Shown: in pieces, positions 44,489 to 53,734 of the stretch
How positions within the stretch are numbered: the first letter of the stretch is position 1
How the letters are laid out: each line of letters begins with the position of its first letter
Assembly (NCBI GenBank): GCA_002692965.1
Contig: NZNC01000023.1
Location: forward strand, 43,868 to 107,867
Direction of reading: 5' to 3'
Length of the DNA stretch: 64,000 nucleotides
From: Haliea sp.
Lineage (GTDB): Bacteria > Pseudomonadota > Gammaproteobacteria > Pseudomonadales > Halieaceae
Program-made: the position numbers and the translations under genes
Notes under the pieces: model-generated
What the model was told of the DNA's origin: nothing
Seen by the model: the letters and a program-made list of their open reading frames with translations, nothing else
Databases searched by the model: none

Positions 44489-46379
44489 CGCGCAGCCCCC
44501 GCAATTGCTCCGCGACTTCGTCCACGCTGGCCGGATCGTCGATAGTCGACGGCACGCTGTAGTCCTCGCCGTTGGCCACCTGTCGCAAGAGTTTGCGCAG
44601 GATCTTGCCGGAACGGGTCTTGGGCAGGCGCGGCACCACCAGGGCGCGCTGGAAGCAGGCAATGGCGCCGATCTCCTCGCGAATCAGGGCCACCAGCTCC
44701 CGCTCGAGTGCCTCCGGCGCGATGTTCACGCCATCCTTGAGGATCACCAGCCCGATGGGCAACTGCCCCTTGAGTTCATCCTCCACGCCGATGACAGCGC
44801 ACTCTGCCACCGCGGTGTGGGCCGCCAGGATCTCTTCCATTTCCCCGGTCGACAGGCGGTGACCGGCGACGTTGATCACGTCGTCGGTGCGCCCCATGAT
44901 GAAGACATAGCCGTCCTCGTCGCGGTAGCCGCCGTCCCCGGAGACATAATGCCCGGGGTAGGTGGAGAGGTAGCCGGCGACAAAGCGCTCGTGGTTGCCC
45001 CAGATGGTGCTCAGGCAGCCCGGCGGCAGGGGCAGGCGCAGGGCAATCGCCCCCTGCTGCCCGGCCGGCAGCTCGTGGCCACTGTCGTCCAGGATGCGCA
45101 CATCAAAACCCGGCACCGGCAGGGTCGAGGAGCCCGGCTTGGTCGGCCGCGGATCGATCCCCATCAGGTTGCCGCAAATCGCCCAGCCGGTCTCGGTCTG
45201 CCACCAGTGATCGATCACCGGCTTGCCGCTGTGCTCGCGCAGCCAGTCATAGGTCGGCGGGTCCAGGCGCTCCCCTGCCACAAACAGAGTCTGCAGCGCG
45301 CCGAGATCATGGTCCTGCAGGTGCGCGCCATCCGGGTCCTCCTTGCGGATCGCCCGGAAGGCGGTGGGCGCGGCAAACAGTGCCTTGACCCGGTGCTCCG
45401 CCGCGACCCGCCAGAAGGCGCCGGCGTCCGGCGTACGCACCGGCTTGCCCTCGTAGAGCAGCGTGGTGCACCCCGCCAGCAGCGGGCCGTAGACAATATA
45501 GGAATGGCCGACCACCCAGCCGACATCCGAGGCCGCCCAAAACACCTCCCCCGGCGCCATGTCGTAGACCGCCGCCATCGAGTAATGCAGGGCCACCGCG
45601 TGGCCGCCGTTGTCGCGCACCACCCCCTTGGGCTTGCCCGTGGTACCCGAGGTATACAGGATGTAGAGGGGATCGGTCGCCAGCACCGGCACGCAGTCCG
45701 CCGGGGCCGCCGCGGCCACCGCCTGCTCCCAGTCCAGGTCCCGTTCGCCGCTCAGCTCGGCCCGGCACTCCGGCCGCTGCAGCACAATACAACGGGACGG
45801 GGGATGCGCCGACAGCTGCAGCGCCTTGTCCACCAGGGGTTTGTAGGGAATGACCCGCTCCACCTCGATACCGCAGGAGGCCGTCACCAGTACCGCCGGA
45901 CGCGCATCGTCGATACGCACCGCCAGCTCGTGGGCGGCAAAGCCGCCGAAGACCACCGAGTGCACGGCGCCCAGGCGGGCCACCGCCAGCATGGCAATCA
46001 CTGCCTCCGGCACCATCGGCATGTAGATCACCACCCGGTCGCCCTTGCCCACACCCTGGTCGCGCAACACCCCGGCGAAGCGCGCCACCGCATCGCGCAG
46101 TTCCCGGTAGCTGTAGCGCTGCTGCCGCCCGGTGACCGGCGAGTCGTAAATCAGGGCAAGCTGCTCACCCCGCCCGGTCTCGACGTGGTGATCGAGGGCC
46201 ATGTGGGCGGTATTCATTTCGCCGTCGGCGAACCAGCGCGCCGTACCGTCGGCATTTCGGGAAAGAATCTCGCGCGGTGCTGTATACCAGGGCAGCGCCG
46301 CCGCCTGCTCGGCCCAGAAACCCTCCGGGTCCGCCAGGGATCGCTGGTACTCCTGCGGGTAGTCGCGTTTGCTGCTCAT
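44481..46379 (-). CDS. prpE: Propionyl-CoA synthetase (acetyl-CoA synthetase family)
   Basis: 632 residues, the usual PrpE length. It activates propionate (or acetate) to the acyl-CoA with ATP in the cytoplasm. Visible are the N-terminal ACAS domain (EYQRSLADPEGFWAEQA), the AMP-binding core YILYTSGTTGKPKG, WWQTETGWAICGN, the hinge GRTDDVINVAGHRLSTGEME and the acetylatable lysine in KTRSGKILRK. GGAGGAGG lies before the start at 46379. The methylcitrate genes are not beside it. Confidence 0.93.
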   Translation of the reverse strand: MSSKRDYPQEYQRSLADPEGFWAEQAAALPWYTAPREILSRNADGTARWFADGEMNTAHMALDHHVETGRGEQLALIYDSPVTGRQQRYSYRELRDAVARFAGVLRDQGVGKGDRVVIYMPMVPEAVIAMLAVARLGAVHSVVFGGFAAHELAVRIDDARPAVLVTASCGIEVERVIPYKPLVDKALQLSAHPPSRCIVLQRPECRAELSGERDLDWEQAVAAAAPADCVPVLATDPLYILYTSGTTGKPKGVVRDNGGHAVALHYSMAAVYDMAPGEVFWAASDVGWVVGHSYIVYGPLLAGCTTLLYEGKPVRTPDAGAFWRVAAEHRVKALFAAPTAFRAIRKEDPDGAHLQDHDLGALQTLFVAGERLDPPTYDWLREHSGKPVIDHWWQTETGWAICGNLMGIDPRPTKPGSSTLPVPGFDVRILDDSGHELPAGQQGAIALRLPLPPGCLSTIWGNHERFVAGYLSTYPGHYVSGDGGYRDEDGYVFIMGRTDDVINVAGHRLSTGEMEEILAAHTAVAECAVIGVEDELKGQLPIGLVILKDGVNIAPEALERELVALIREEIGAIACFQRALVVPRLPKTRSGKILRKLLRQVANGEDYSVPSTIDDPASVDEVAEQLRGLRDV

Positions 46380-46452
46380 GTCGGGCCTCCTCCGTATCGC
46401 CGCAGGATACCGGAAGCGCGGTACGCACCGCCAACATGCGGGCGGCGCGGGC

Positions 46453-47889
46453 CTACTCAACGGGCGTACCCTGAGCCGCCATGGCCGCGAGAATTCGCTG
46501 CTGACTGCGCTCCAGGGATACCTCGCGCGCCTGCCGATGCAAAGCCTCGATACCCTGCGCATCGCGCCATACGCCATCCACCACCAGGCCCTCCAGCTGA
46601 CGCAGTGCACCGATGTCTTCCAGCGGGTTGCCGGCCAGCAGCAGGATATCCGCGTCAAATCCCGGTGCGATCTGCCCCGCTCGGGCCGCGCGACCGAGCA
46701 CCTGCGCCGGGTTGCGCGTTGCGGTGGCAAGGACCTCCCAAGGGGAGATACCCACCCCCCCGCGCAGCAGCTCTAGCTCCTCCAGCAGGGACAGGCCGGG
46801 GATATTGACGAAGATGCCCGCGTCCGAGCCCGCCAGCAGCGTCACACCCTGTTCGTGCAGGCAGCGCGCGGCCTCGGCGTAAAAGGCGTCGTGAGCATCG
46901 CGGCTGGTCGGTGGCTGCGAGGCCCAGTGCTGATACACCGGCTGTTCCAGCTGGGCGATAAAGGGGTTCATGGTTTCCACGCCGGGGCGCCGCAGAAAAG
47001 CCCCCTGACTGCGCGCCACCCGCACCAGGTTGTGGTGGGCCAGCAGCGTCGGTGTCACCGGCACCCCCGACGCCGCGATCTCCGCCGCCAGTGCGCACAT
47101 TGCCTGCGGATCAAGCCGGTCGCCCAGGGCATGCCAGACAATGCTTTCCACATGCTCGATGCTGAGCCAGCCATCCCGCAGGATATCGCGGAAAGCAATC
47201 TCGAAGCTCGGCACGCCAGCGGCGTCCACCTGACGGGCGCCCTCCGGGGTGTGACCCATGATCGACATGCCCAGCTCACGCGCGGCAAGCCGAATGGCCC
47301 GGTAGGCTTCGGGATTCAGGTTCGAATAGACCTTGAGATGGCGGTAGCCCCGGGCATGGTGGGCGAATACCGCCTCGCGGGCTTCCGCCGCGGTCTCCAC
47401 GATCTGATGGTTGGCCTGGGTGTTGTGGCCCCGGCCGTTGAGTATCGGCCCGGTGGTAATCAGCTCCGGGCCGGTCAAGCGCCCCGCCTGGATGGCGTCG
47501 GCGAACTCCAGCAGAAAGGGCATGCCCGAGGCGTTGCGAACGGTGGTGACGCCATGGGCCAGGTAGGCGGGCAACTCCGCCTCGTCCCAGACATGCACAT
47601 GCATGTCCACCAGCCCGGGCAGCAGATAGCGCCCGCGGCCATCGATACGCTGTGCGCCCTTCACCGGCGTCGGTGAGGCGCTCGCTTCAACCGCCTGAAT
47701 GCGGCCGCCGGCAATCACCACCGTCTGGTCCCGCAACACCGGCGGCGCGCCCTGCACCATGCTGATGACATCGACATGCTCGATGACCAGCGGTGGCCGG
47801 TCGCCGTCGGCCGCCTGCAGCGCTGCTCCCGGGCCAGCCAGACACCCGCACAGAACAACCCCGATGATTCGCCGCACTCTGCCTATCAT
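46453..47889 (-). CDS. Exported amidohydrolase family protein
   Basis: 478 residues. A signal peptide (RRIIGVVLCGCLAGPGAALQ) precedes a metal-dependent amidohydrolase (imidazolonepropionase/prolidase-like). The first metal pair is in LVDMHVHVWDE, with further ligands in MGHTPEG, SIEHVESI and the catalytic aspartate in LLAGSDAGI, then the C-terminal beta sandwich (GFDADILLLAGNPLEDI). GAGGG lies seven bases upstream of ATG 47889. Such exported enzymes often hydrolyse cyclic imides, lactams or dipeptides. The substrate is unknown. Confidence 0.9.
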   Translation of the reverse strand: MIGRVRRIIGVVLCGCLAGPGAALQAADGDRPPLVIEHVDVISMVQGAPPVLRDQTVVIAGGRIQAVEASASPTPVKGAQRIDGRGRYLLPGLVDMHVHVWDEAELPAYLAHGVTTVRNASGMPFLLEFADAIQAGRLTGPELITTGPILNGRGHNTQANHQIVETAAEAREAVFAHHARGYRHLKVYSNLNPEAYRAIRLAARELGMSIMGHTPEGARQVDAAGVPSFEIAFRDILRDGWLSIEHVESIVWHALGDRLDPQAMCALAAEIAASGVPVTPTLLAHHNLVRVARSQGAFLRRPGVETMNPFIAQLEQPVYQHWASQPPTSRDAHDAFYAEAARCLHEQGVTLLAGSDAGIFVNIPGLSLLEELELLRGGVGISPWEVLATATRNPAQVLGRAARAGQIAPGFDADILLLAGNPLEDIGALRQLEGLVVDGVWRDAQGIEALHRQAREVSLERSQQRILAAMAAQGTPVE

Positions 47890-47932
47890 TGTCGCACCCT
47901 CTGCCACCACTCCCCGGATAATACCCGGCTGG

Positions 47933-48736
47933 TCAGCCGCTGTCCGGGCACGAAGCGACAAAAAACAGGCGCCGGAAGGGGAACAACACCCCCGCGGGGC
48001 CCGCGGGATACAGCGCGTTCGCCCGCGTTGTGAGCGCCGCCAGAAACGCCGCCTGTTCATTGGCGTCCAGACAGGCCAGTACGGGTCGCAGGGTCGTGCC
48101 CGCCAGCCATTCCACAATGGCGGCGGCCGAGGGCAGTGCATGCTGATAGATCGTCTCCCACACCGCGGGCTGCAGGCCAAGCCCGGCCAGCGTATGAGCG
48201 TAGAACGCCGGTGACTCCACGGTCACGGTCAGCGCCTCCGCCGCAATCCGCTGGCACCATGGGGACTCGGCCAGGAGGCTTGTGGCGGCGCGGTAGATAG
48301 GCTGGTCGCGGTTGCGGGGCATTTGCACGGCCAACACGCCGCCCGGCGCCAGCTGGCCAACCAGGTGGCGAAGCAGCCGCGCATGCTCCGGCACCCAGTG
48401 CAGGGAAGCATTGGCCACCAGGCAGTCGAGCGGCTCTGGCGCGCGCCAGCTGGCGATGTCCGCCCGTTCGAAGCGGAGGCGATCCGTGTTCGCGGCCCCG
48501 GCGCCTTGCAGCTGATTGGCGACCCGCAGCATGTCCGCAGAGCTGTCGACACCCACGATTCGGGCCTCCGGCCAGCAGTCCAGTAACAGGCGAGTAAGAT
48601 CGCCGGTGCCGCAGCCGAGATCGGCCGCCTGCTGCACGCGAAGCGGGGGAATACGATGGAGCAGGTCGTGGAAGGGCTGCGCCCTCTCGCTGCGAAACTG
48701 GCAGTAGCGCTGCGGATCCCAGTCGCCCTTTAGCAC
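47933..48736 (-). CDS. Trans-aconitate 2-methyltransferase-like SAM methyltransferase
   Basis: 267 residues from GTG 48736, chosen because GGGGAG lies seven bases upstream and WDPQRYCQFRSERAQPFHDL matches the Tam start. A GTG at 48775 overlapping the GGDEF gene is the alternative. SAM-binding motifs: AADLGCGTGDLTRLLLD, IVGVDSSADML, and DCLVANASLHWVPEH, the last typical of trans-aconitate methyltransferase. The family repairs or detoxifies trans-aconitate. Exact function is probable, not proven. Confidence 0.85.
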   Translation of the reverse strand: MLKGDWDPQRYCQFRSERAQPFHDLLHRIPPLRVQQAADLGCGTGDLTRLLLDCWPEARIVGVDSSADMLRVANQLQGAGAANTDRLRFERADIASWRAPEPLDCLVANASLHWVPEHARLLRHLVGQLAPGGVLAVQMPRNRDQPIYRAATSLLAESPWCQRIAAEALTVTVESPAFYAHTLAGLGLQPAVWETIYQHALPSAAAIVEWLAGTTLRPVLACLDANEQAAFLAALTTRANALYPAGPAGVLFPFRRLFFVASCPDSG

Positions 48737-48761
48737 GGGGGCGCTCCCCGACAGCGCGCGG

Positions 48762-49793
48762 TCATTGCGACTCACGCACGCGTTTGCGCTTGGCCCGGTA
48801 CATGGCGCGGTCGGCGGCCTCGAGCAACTGATCGGGACTGATACCGTCATCGGGGAAGAGCGCCAGGCCGAAGCTGGCACGCAAGCGCCGCGGCTCACCG
48901 CCGATCAGCATGCGCTCTTCCAGCGAGGCCTGCATCCGCGCCACCACCTCCTCGCCCGCGCTCCGGTTCTGCAGCGGGGACAGCACGACGCCAAATTCGT
49001 CGCCACCCAGACGGGCCACCGTATCCGAGCGACGCGCACAGGAGACCAGGCGCGACCCAAGGGTTCTCAGGGCAATGTCCCCCGCCTGGTGACCGTGCCG
49101 GTCATTCAGTGACTTGAGTTCATCCATATCCACATACACCAGGCCCAGGTAGTCGCCATGTCGCGCCGCCTGCTCCAGCCCATGCTCCAGGCGGTCGTGG
49201 AACAGGGCCCGGTTGGCCAGTCCGGTCAGATGATCCCGGGTGGCCTTGCGGAAGAGCGCGTCCTCGGCATAGCGCGAGGCGGTGTGGATGGAGGCGGCAA
49301 TCACCCCCGCCATGTAGGTGAGCACCTTGCGGTCACGCCAATCGAAAGCCGAGGGGCGGGATGAAAGAATCTTGAGCACGCCGACCGCCGCGCCGCGATG
49401 GAACAGCGGCGCCACCACCATGGAGCGCAGACCGACCCGGTCGCAGGCCTGCCGGTCCACCCGGGGATCGCTGTGGGCATCTTCACAGTAGAGGGTGCGC
49501 GCCTGGGTCACACAGACGCCGGACAGGCTGGTGGCCAGAGACAGGCGCAGGCCGACGCTGTTCGCCGCCGAACCGGAAGCGGCCAGATAGACCAGCTCGT
49601 CGCCCTCCAGCATCTCGACGATGGCGGCATCCGCGGAGGTCATGCCCAGAATTTCCCTGGACACGAGAGTCGCAATCGCCTCGAAGTCGACGCCCAGCCG
49701 GGCCACCCCGGTCTGCACCGCGATCACGCGTTTCAGCAGGCTGACTTCCAGTTCCCGCTCGTCGTTCAACGCCTCGTCTCCGGTACCTGGCAC
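48762..49793 (-). CDS. GAF-GGDEF diguanylate cyclase
   Basis: 343 residues from GTG 49793 (VPGTGDEALNDE), chosen because GGAGG lies nine bases before it. An in-frame TTG at 49823 would add ten residues. An N-terminal GAF sensor (about 20-165, with SGVCVTQARTLYCEDAHSDP) is joined to a GGDEF domain with an intact active site RLGGDEFGVV and the inhibitory I-site RRSD five residues before it. Expected to make cyclic di-GMP and be product-inhibited. It contrasts with the HD-GYP phosphodiesterase encoded about 8 kb away. Confidence 0.92.
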   Translation of the reverse strand: MPGTGDEALNDERELEVSLLKRVIAVQTGVARLGVDFEAIATLVSREILGMTSADAAIVEMLEGDELVYLAASGSAANSVGLRLSLATSLSGVCVTQARTLYCEDAHSDPRVDRQACDRVGLRSMVVAPLFHRGAAVGVLKILSSRPSAFDWRDRKVLTYMAGVIAASIHTASRYAEDALFRKATRDHLTGLANRALFHDRLEHGLEQAARHGDYLGLVYVDMDELKSLNDRHGHQAGDIALRTLGSRLVSCARRSDTVARLGGDEFGVVLSPLQNRSAGEEVVARMQASLEERMLIGGEPRRLRASFGLALFPDDGISPDQLLEAADRAMYRAKRKRVRESQ

Positions 49794-49853
49794 GGCCGAT
49801 TGCCTCCGCTCGTGACACTTCAATTCCCATACTGGTAAGCAGGAGAATCCCTG

Positions 49854-50732
49854 TCAAATCTCGGCGCTTTCCCGCAGGGCGCCGGGATCGTGCGCGTCAC
49901 CGCGCAACCACTCCCGGACGCGGATAGCGCGTTTGCGCGCCACGCCCCAGCGGTAACCCCCCAGCGCCCCGCTCTGCTGGATCACCCGGTGACAGGGGAT
50001 CCACAGGGCCACCGGGTTGGCGCCCACGGCGCTGCCCACGGCCCGGGACGCCCCAGGGCGACCCACCGCCCGCGCCAGCTCGCCGTAGCTTACGGCCTTG
50101 CCTGCGGGGACCTGCAACAGGGCGCGCCAGACGGCGACCTGGAAGTTGGTGCCGGAGACGTGCAGGGAGATCGGCAGCGATGTATCGCGCGCGTCGTCCG
50201 CGGCGAACAGGGCTGACACCAGGTCCCTGGCCATCGCGGGTCGCCGTTCCAGGCGACAGTGGGGCCAGGTTCCGCGCAGGGCCGACAGTTGCTCGTCCAG
50301 CGGTACCGCCTCGGTAAAACCGGCCCGACAGATCCCGCGCGCCGTGCTGGCCAGAAACATCTCGCCATAGGGGGTCATCGCCGTACCCCAGGCAACCGCG
50401 ACGCCCTCGCCCTGCCTGCGATACTCCCCCGGGCTGAGGGCCTCCAGCTGCACGTAGTGGTCGTGCAACCGCGAGCTGCCACTCAGCCCCAGCTCACCGG
50501 CGATGGCCTCGAGGGGCTCCGGTGTCTGTAACAGTCCCTTGCTCTGCTCCAGCGTCAGTGCCTGCAAAAAACGCTTGGGACTGATGCCGGCCCAGCGGCA
50601 GAACAGGCGCTGGAAATGCCAGGGACTCAGGTGCACCTGGGCCGCCAGCACCTCCAGGGGCGGCTGCTCGCGGACATGCGCCGCCAGGTAGGCAATCGCC
50701 GTTTCGATTCGCTTGTAGTCGGTGGTTTCCAC
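49854..50732 (-). CDS. AraC-type regulator fused to O6-methylguanine-DNA methyltransferase (Ada-like, lacks AdaA domain)
   Basis: 292 residues from GTG 50732. An AraC helix-turn-helix domain (about 5-105, LSPWHFQRLFCRWAGISPKR) is fused to a methyltransferase domain with the active-site cysteine in IPCHRVIQ and the arginine-finger region RAVGSAVGANP. The N-terminal zinc/phosphotriester-accepting domain of E. coli Ada (four cysteines) is missing, so it cannot be activated by methylphosphotriesters in the same way. It repairs O6-alkylguanine and may regulate genes on its own. It diverges from the alpha/beta hydrolase gene across 191 bases. Confidence 0.9.
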   Translation of the reverse strand: METTDYKRIETAIAYLAAHVREQPPLEVLAAQVHLSPWHFQRLFCRWAGISPKRFLQALTLEQSKGLLQTPEPLEAIAGELGLSGSSRLHDHYVQLEALSPGEYRRQGEGVAVAWGTAMTPYGEMFLASTARGICRAGFTEAVPLDEQLSALRGTWPHCRLERRPAMARDLVSALFAADDARDTSLPISLHVSGTNFQVAVWRALLQVPAGKAVSYGELARAVGRPGASRAVGSAVGANPVALWIPCHRVIQQSGALGGYRWGVARKRAIRVREWLRGDAHDPGALRESAEI

Positions 50733-50923
50733 AGCCTTTACCCTGCACGGGCCCGCTGAAATGCCATGCGCCCAGTCTGGCCCAGTGCCCGTGCCGGCGC
50801 GACCCGAATCTTGCGCAAAATTATGCGGCGGCGGCCGGTACGCCCATCGAGAATTCCACGCCTGCAGGACCCACTGAAGCCGTGCCAGAATAGCGACCCA
50901 CCCGCCACTGGAGCCGCCCTGTC

Positions 50924-51682
50924 GTGACCTCGGAATTCCTCTCGCCCCACCAGCGCCGCCTGGCCTACCGTCACATGCCACCGGCTCGCGCTGGCGCGAC
51001 CTACGTCTGGCTCTGTGGTTTCAATTCCGACATCAGCGGCAGCAAGGTGCAGGCACTGGAGCACTGGGCCCGGGAAACGGGCCACGGCTGCCTGGCCTTC
51101 GACTACTCCGGGCACGGCCGCTCCGGTGGCGCGTTTGCCGAGGGCACCCTCAGCGACTGGCGGCAGGACAGCCTGGACGCCATTGATCACCTGACCGAGG
51201 GGCCCCTGGTACTTGTTGGCTCGAGCATGGGCGGCTGGCTGGCGCTGCTGGCCGCCCTCGCCCGCCCCTCGCGCGTCGCCGGGCTGGTCCTGGTGGCCCC
51301 GGCACCCGACTTCACCGAGCAGCTGATCTGGCCGGACCTCTCCCCGGCCGCCCAGGCGGAGGTACGGCAAAAGGGCATGACGCTGATGGCTTCCCACTAC
51401 GGCCCGCCCTACCCCCTGACCCGGGCGCTGTTCGAGGATGCGCGAGCGTGGCTGCTGCTGGACGCGCCGATAGCCATCGACATCCCGGTACGGATACTCC
51501 AGGGCATGCGCGACCCGGATGTGCCCTGGACCCACGCCCTGCGCCTGGTGGAGCAGCTCGCCAGCGAGGACGTGGTCCTGAGCCTGGTGCGCGACGGCGA
51601 CCACCGCCTGTCCCGCCCCGCGGACATCCGCCGCCTGCTGCAACTCTGCGAAGCATTGGCGGAAGACCTCGCCGGCGTATAG
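50924..51682 (+). CDS. Alpha/beta hydrolase
   Basis: 252 residues from GTG 50924, with GGAG about ten bases upstream. The nucleophile elbow is GSSMGGWLAL (Ser near 98), and the acid and histidine of the triad are probably in GMRDPDVPW and DGDHRLSRP. The N-terminal part resembles YqiA/palmitoyl thioesterase-like hydrolases (AFDYSGHGRSGG). Cytoplasmic, no signal. The substrate is unknown. Confidence 0.9.
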   Translation: MTSEFLSPHQRRLAYRHMPPARAGATYVWLCGFNSDISGSKVQALEHWARETGHGCLAFDYSGHGRSGGAFAEGTLSDWRQDSLDAIDHLTEGPLVLVGSSMGGWLALLAALARPSRVAGLVLVAPAPDFTEQLIWPDLSPAAQAEVRQKGMTLMASHYGPPYPLTRALFEDARAWLLLDAPIAIDIPVRILQGMRDPDVPWTHALRLVEQLASEDVVLSLVRDGDHRLSRPADIRRLLQLCEALAEDLAGV

Positions 51683-51691
51683 GCCTTCCCG

Positions 51692-53722
51692 CTAGGGCCG
51701 GTCGGCGAAGCGGTGATGCACGCTGAGGAGCAGGGCGTGGGCCTCGTAGCCGGGTGAAGCCCAGCCGAAGGCCAGGACAGCGAAGTCGCCGCGCTGCCAG
51801 GCCCAGTCGCCAGCGTCCAGGCGCTCGTAGCGGTACTGCAGAGTGATATCCGTTTGCGGGGACCAGGCATATTCCAGCTCGCCCCGCACCCGCTGCACAT
51901 CGACACCGTAGCCGGGCAGGCTGTCCACGCTGTTGGCCGCCTCGCCGCTGTCGGCGTCGTCCAGCCAGCGGCTGCGGTAGCTGCTGTCGTTGTCGCTGTG
52001 GCTGATATCCAGGGTGGCCTCCAGCGCCGCGCTCGCCTGCCAGCGCAGGTTGAGGCCAAGCGCGGCACTGGTGTCGCGCACCTGCTGGCGCCAGGGGGCA
52101 TTGGCATAGGTGGTGCGCCCGGGCGGCCCGAACTCGAAGCCCTGCTGATCCAGGCGATCGTGCTGGTACTGGCCCCAGGCACTCAGGGCCAGGTCGCGGC
52201 TGGCCTGCCAGCTCAGGTTGACCGAGACGTCGTCGCGTTCACGTCCGCGCAGGCCGTAGTAATCGTTGTCGTAGCTGTCACGAGTGTGGCGATAGTCCGC
52301 CGCCAGGCTCAGCGACGCCGTTAACGGCAGGTCCCCGCGCAACTGATAGCTCCAGCTGCGCCCCTCGAGCAGGTACTGGGGCAGCGCCTCCGAGGGCGCG
52401 GCCACATCCAGCCGCGCCAGGCGCTCCGCCGACAAATCGCTGTTCCGGCTCTCCCCCTCGACCCGCAGGGAGGTATTCAGCCGCCCCAGGGACGGCAGGC
52501 GCAGCGCGGCCCATAGGCGCGTGGTATCGCGGTCATCGGTGTAGGATTCCCGGGAGCGGGTGGTGCGCTCCACGCGCTGCCATTCCAGGCCACTGCTCAC
52601 GCTCATCCCCGCGCCGAGGCGGTAGCGGGCGTCCGCCTGGGCGCGGTAGCGCCGGCGGTCGTAGAGGTGGCTGTAGTCCTCGGCAGACAGCTGAATCACG
52701 TCGGTGCGATTGTCGCGATCGCGGTAGTCCGCCTTCAGGCGGTAGCCCAGGCGCGAATTCAGCTGGTGACGGAAGCCCAGGCGCAGGTCGGTGTCCACGC
52801 GCCGCGCATCCAGGCTGTCCAGCACCGCCTGCCCCTCCACCAGCACCGGCTCGAGAAAGTCCTCGTCCTGCCGGGCATCGGCGTAGCTGGCGAACCAGGA
52901 GAGATGACGGTTGTCCGCCACGCGGTAGAGACCGTCGGCACTCAGGCGCTGGAAGGTGTTGTCCGGCCCCAGGTCAACCGCCCGCCGGGGTGCCTCGAGA
53001 TTGACCGGGTTGGCAAAGCCGAACGCGCGGGCATCATTGCTCAGGGCCGAGTAATACCAGGCCAGGTTGCTCGACCAGGGCCCTGCGGCATGGGCCGCGG
53101 TGAGTTCCAGGGTGTCGTGGCGCTGGTCGACGGGCACCGCCACCAGGGCGGCGTCGCCAAAGCGCTCGCTGAAGCCGTTCACCTTGCGACCGGACTTGTC
53201 CTCGCTGGCCAGCGCCGCGGAGAGTTGCCAGGGCCCCAGCTGTCGCACCAGGCTCAGCTCCCCCTGCTGGCGCTGCAGCCCGGCATCGGCGCGAAAGGCG
53301 GTCGCCGTTTCCGGCCCGCTGTAGCCCGGCGGCAAGGACTGCTGCAGGGTGTCCCCGCGGTAGACCGAATCGTAACCCTCCCGGGAGATCGACTCGAACT
53401 GACGGTAGTCGAGGCCGATACGGTAATCCCCCTGGCGGGCCAGTTCGGCACTGGCGCCCAGTTGCTCCAGGGTGGAGCGCGCCGCCAGGCGGGCCGACTG
53501 GTAGGGGTCCTCGCCGCTGCGCCAACGGTATCCCAGCTCACCGAGGCCAAACAGGCGGTCCGTCTGCAGCAGCTGCGAGTACTCACCAAAACGGCCGTTG
53601 GCGTTTTCGCTGACGCCGATGCCCAGGCTCATCCAGCGCTGGGTCAGGTCCTCCCGGGGCGCCTCGGCATTCGCCACCGCAACCCAGACCGGCAGGCAAC
53701 ACAGCAGATGCAAGGCTTTCAT
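51692..53722 (-). CDS. mtrB: MtrB/PioB family outer-membrane beta-barrel (decaheme-associated)
   Basis: 676 residues with a signal peptide (LHLLCCLPVWVAVANAEA) and a long series of alternating strands (for example RYRAQADARYRLGAGMSVSS and SWSYQLRGDLPLTASLSLAA), ending in a barrel strand (LLLSVHHRFADRP). It matches the MtrB/PioB porin family, which sheathes a decaheme cytochrome across the outer membrane. The N-terminal CXXC seen in Shewanella MtrB is not evident. The gene follows the decaheme cytochrome by 12 bases. Confidence 0.9.
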   Translation of the reverse strand: MKALHLLCCLPVWVAVANAEAPREDLTQRWMSLGIGVSENANGRFGEYSQLLQTDRLFGLGELGYRWRSGEDPYQSARLAARSTLEQLGASAELARQGDYRIGLDYRQFESISREGYDSVYRGDTLQQSLPPGYSGPETATAFRADAGLQRQQGELSLVRQLGPWQLSAALASEDKSGRKVNGFSERFGDAALVAVPVDQRHDTLELTAAHAAGPWSSNLAWYYSALSNDARAFGFANPVNLEAPRRAVDLGPDNTFQRLSADGLYRVADNRHLSWFASYADARQDEDFLEPVLVEGQAVLDSLDARRVDTDLRLGFRHQLNSRLGYRLKADYRDRDNRTDVIQLSAEDYSHLYDRRRYRAQADARYRLGAGMSVSSGLEWQRVERTTRSRESYTDDRDTTRLWAALRLPSLGRLNTSLRVEGESRNSDLSAERLARLDVAAPSEALPQYLLEGRSWSYQLRGDLPLTASLSLAADYRHTRDSYDNDYYGLRGRERDDVSVNLSWQASRDLALSAWGQYQHDRLDQQGFEFGPPGRTTYANAPWRQQVRDTSAALGLNLRWQASAALEATLDISHSDNDSSYRSRWLDDADSGEAANSVDSLPGYGVDVQRVRGELEYAWSPQTDITLQYRYERLDAGDWAWQRGDFAVLAFGWASPGYEAHALLLSVHHRFADRP

Positions 53723-53734
53723 GGGTCAGCCCTC

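Noticed and set aside
47318..47330. GGTTCGAAT resembling a tRNA T-loop
   Set aside because: It lies inside the amidohydrolase coding sequence and no acceptor, D or anticodon stems surround it.
50733..50923. 191-bp divergent gap between the Ada-like gene and the hydrolase, checked for LexA or Ada-type operators
   Set aside because: No CTG-N10-CAG or clear repeated motif was found.
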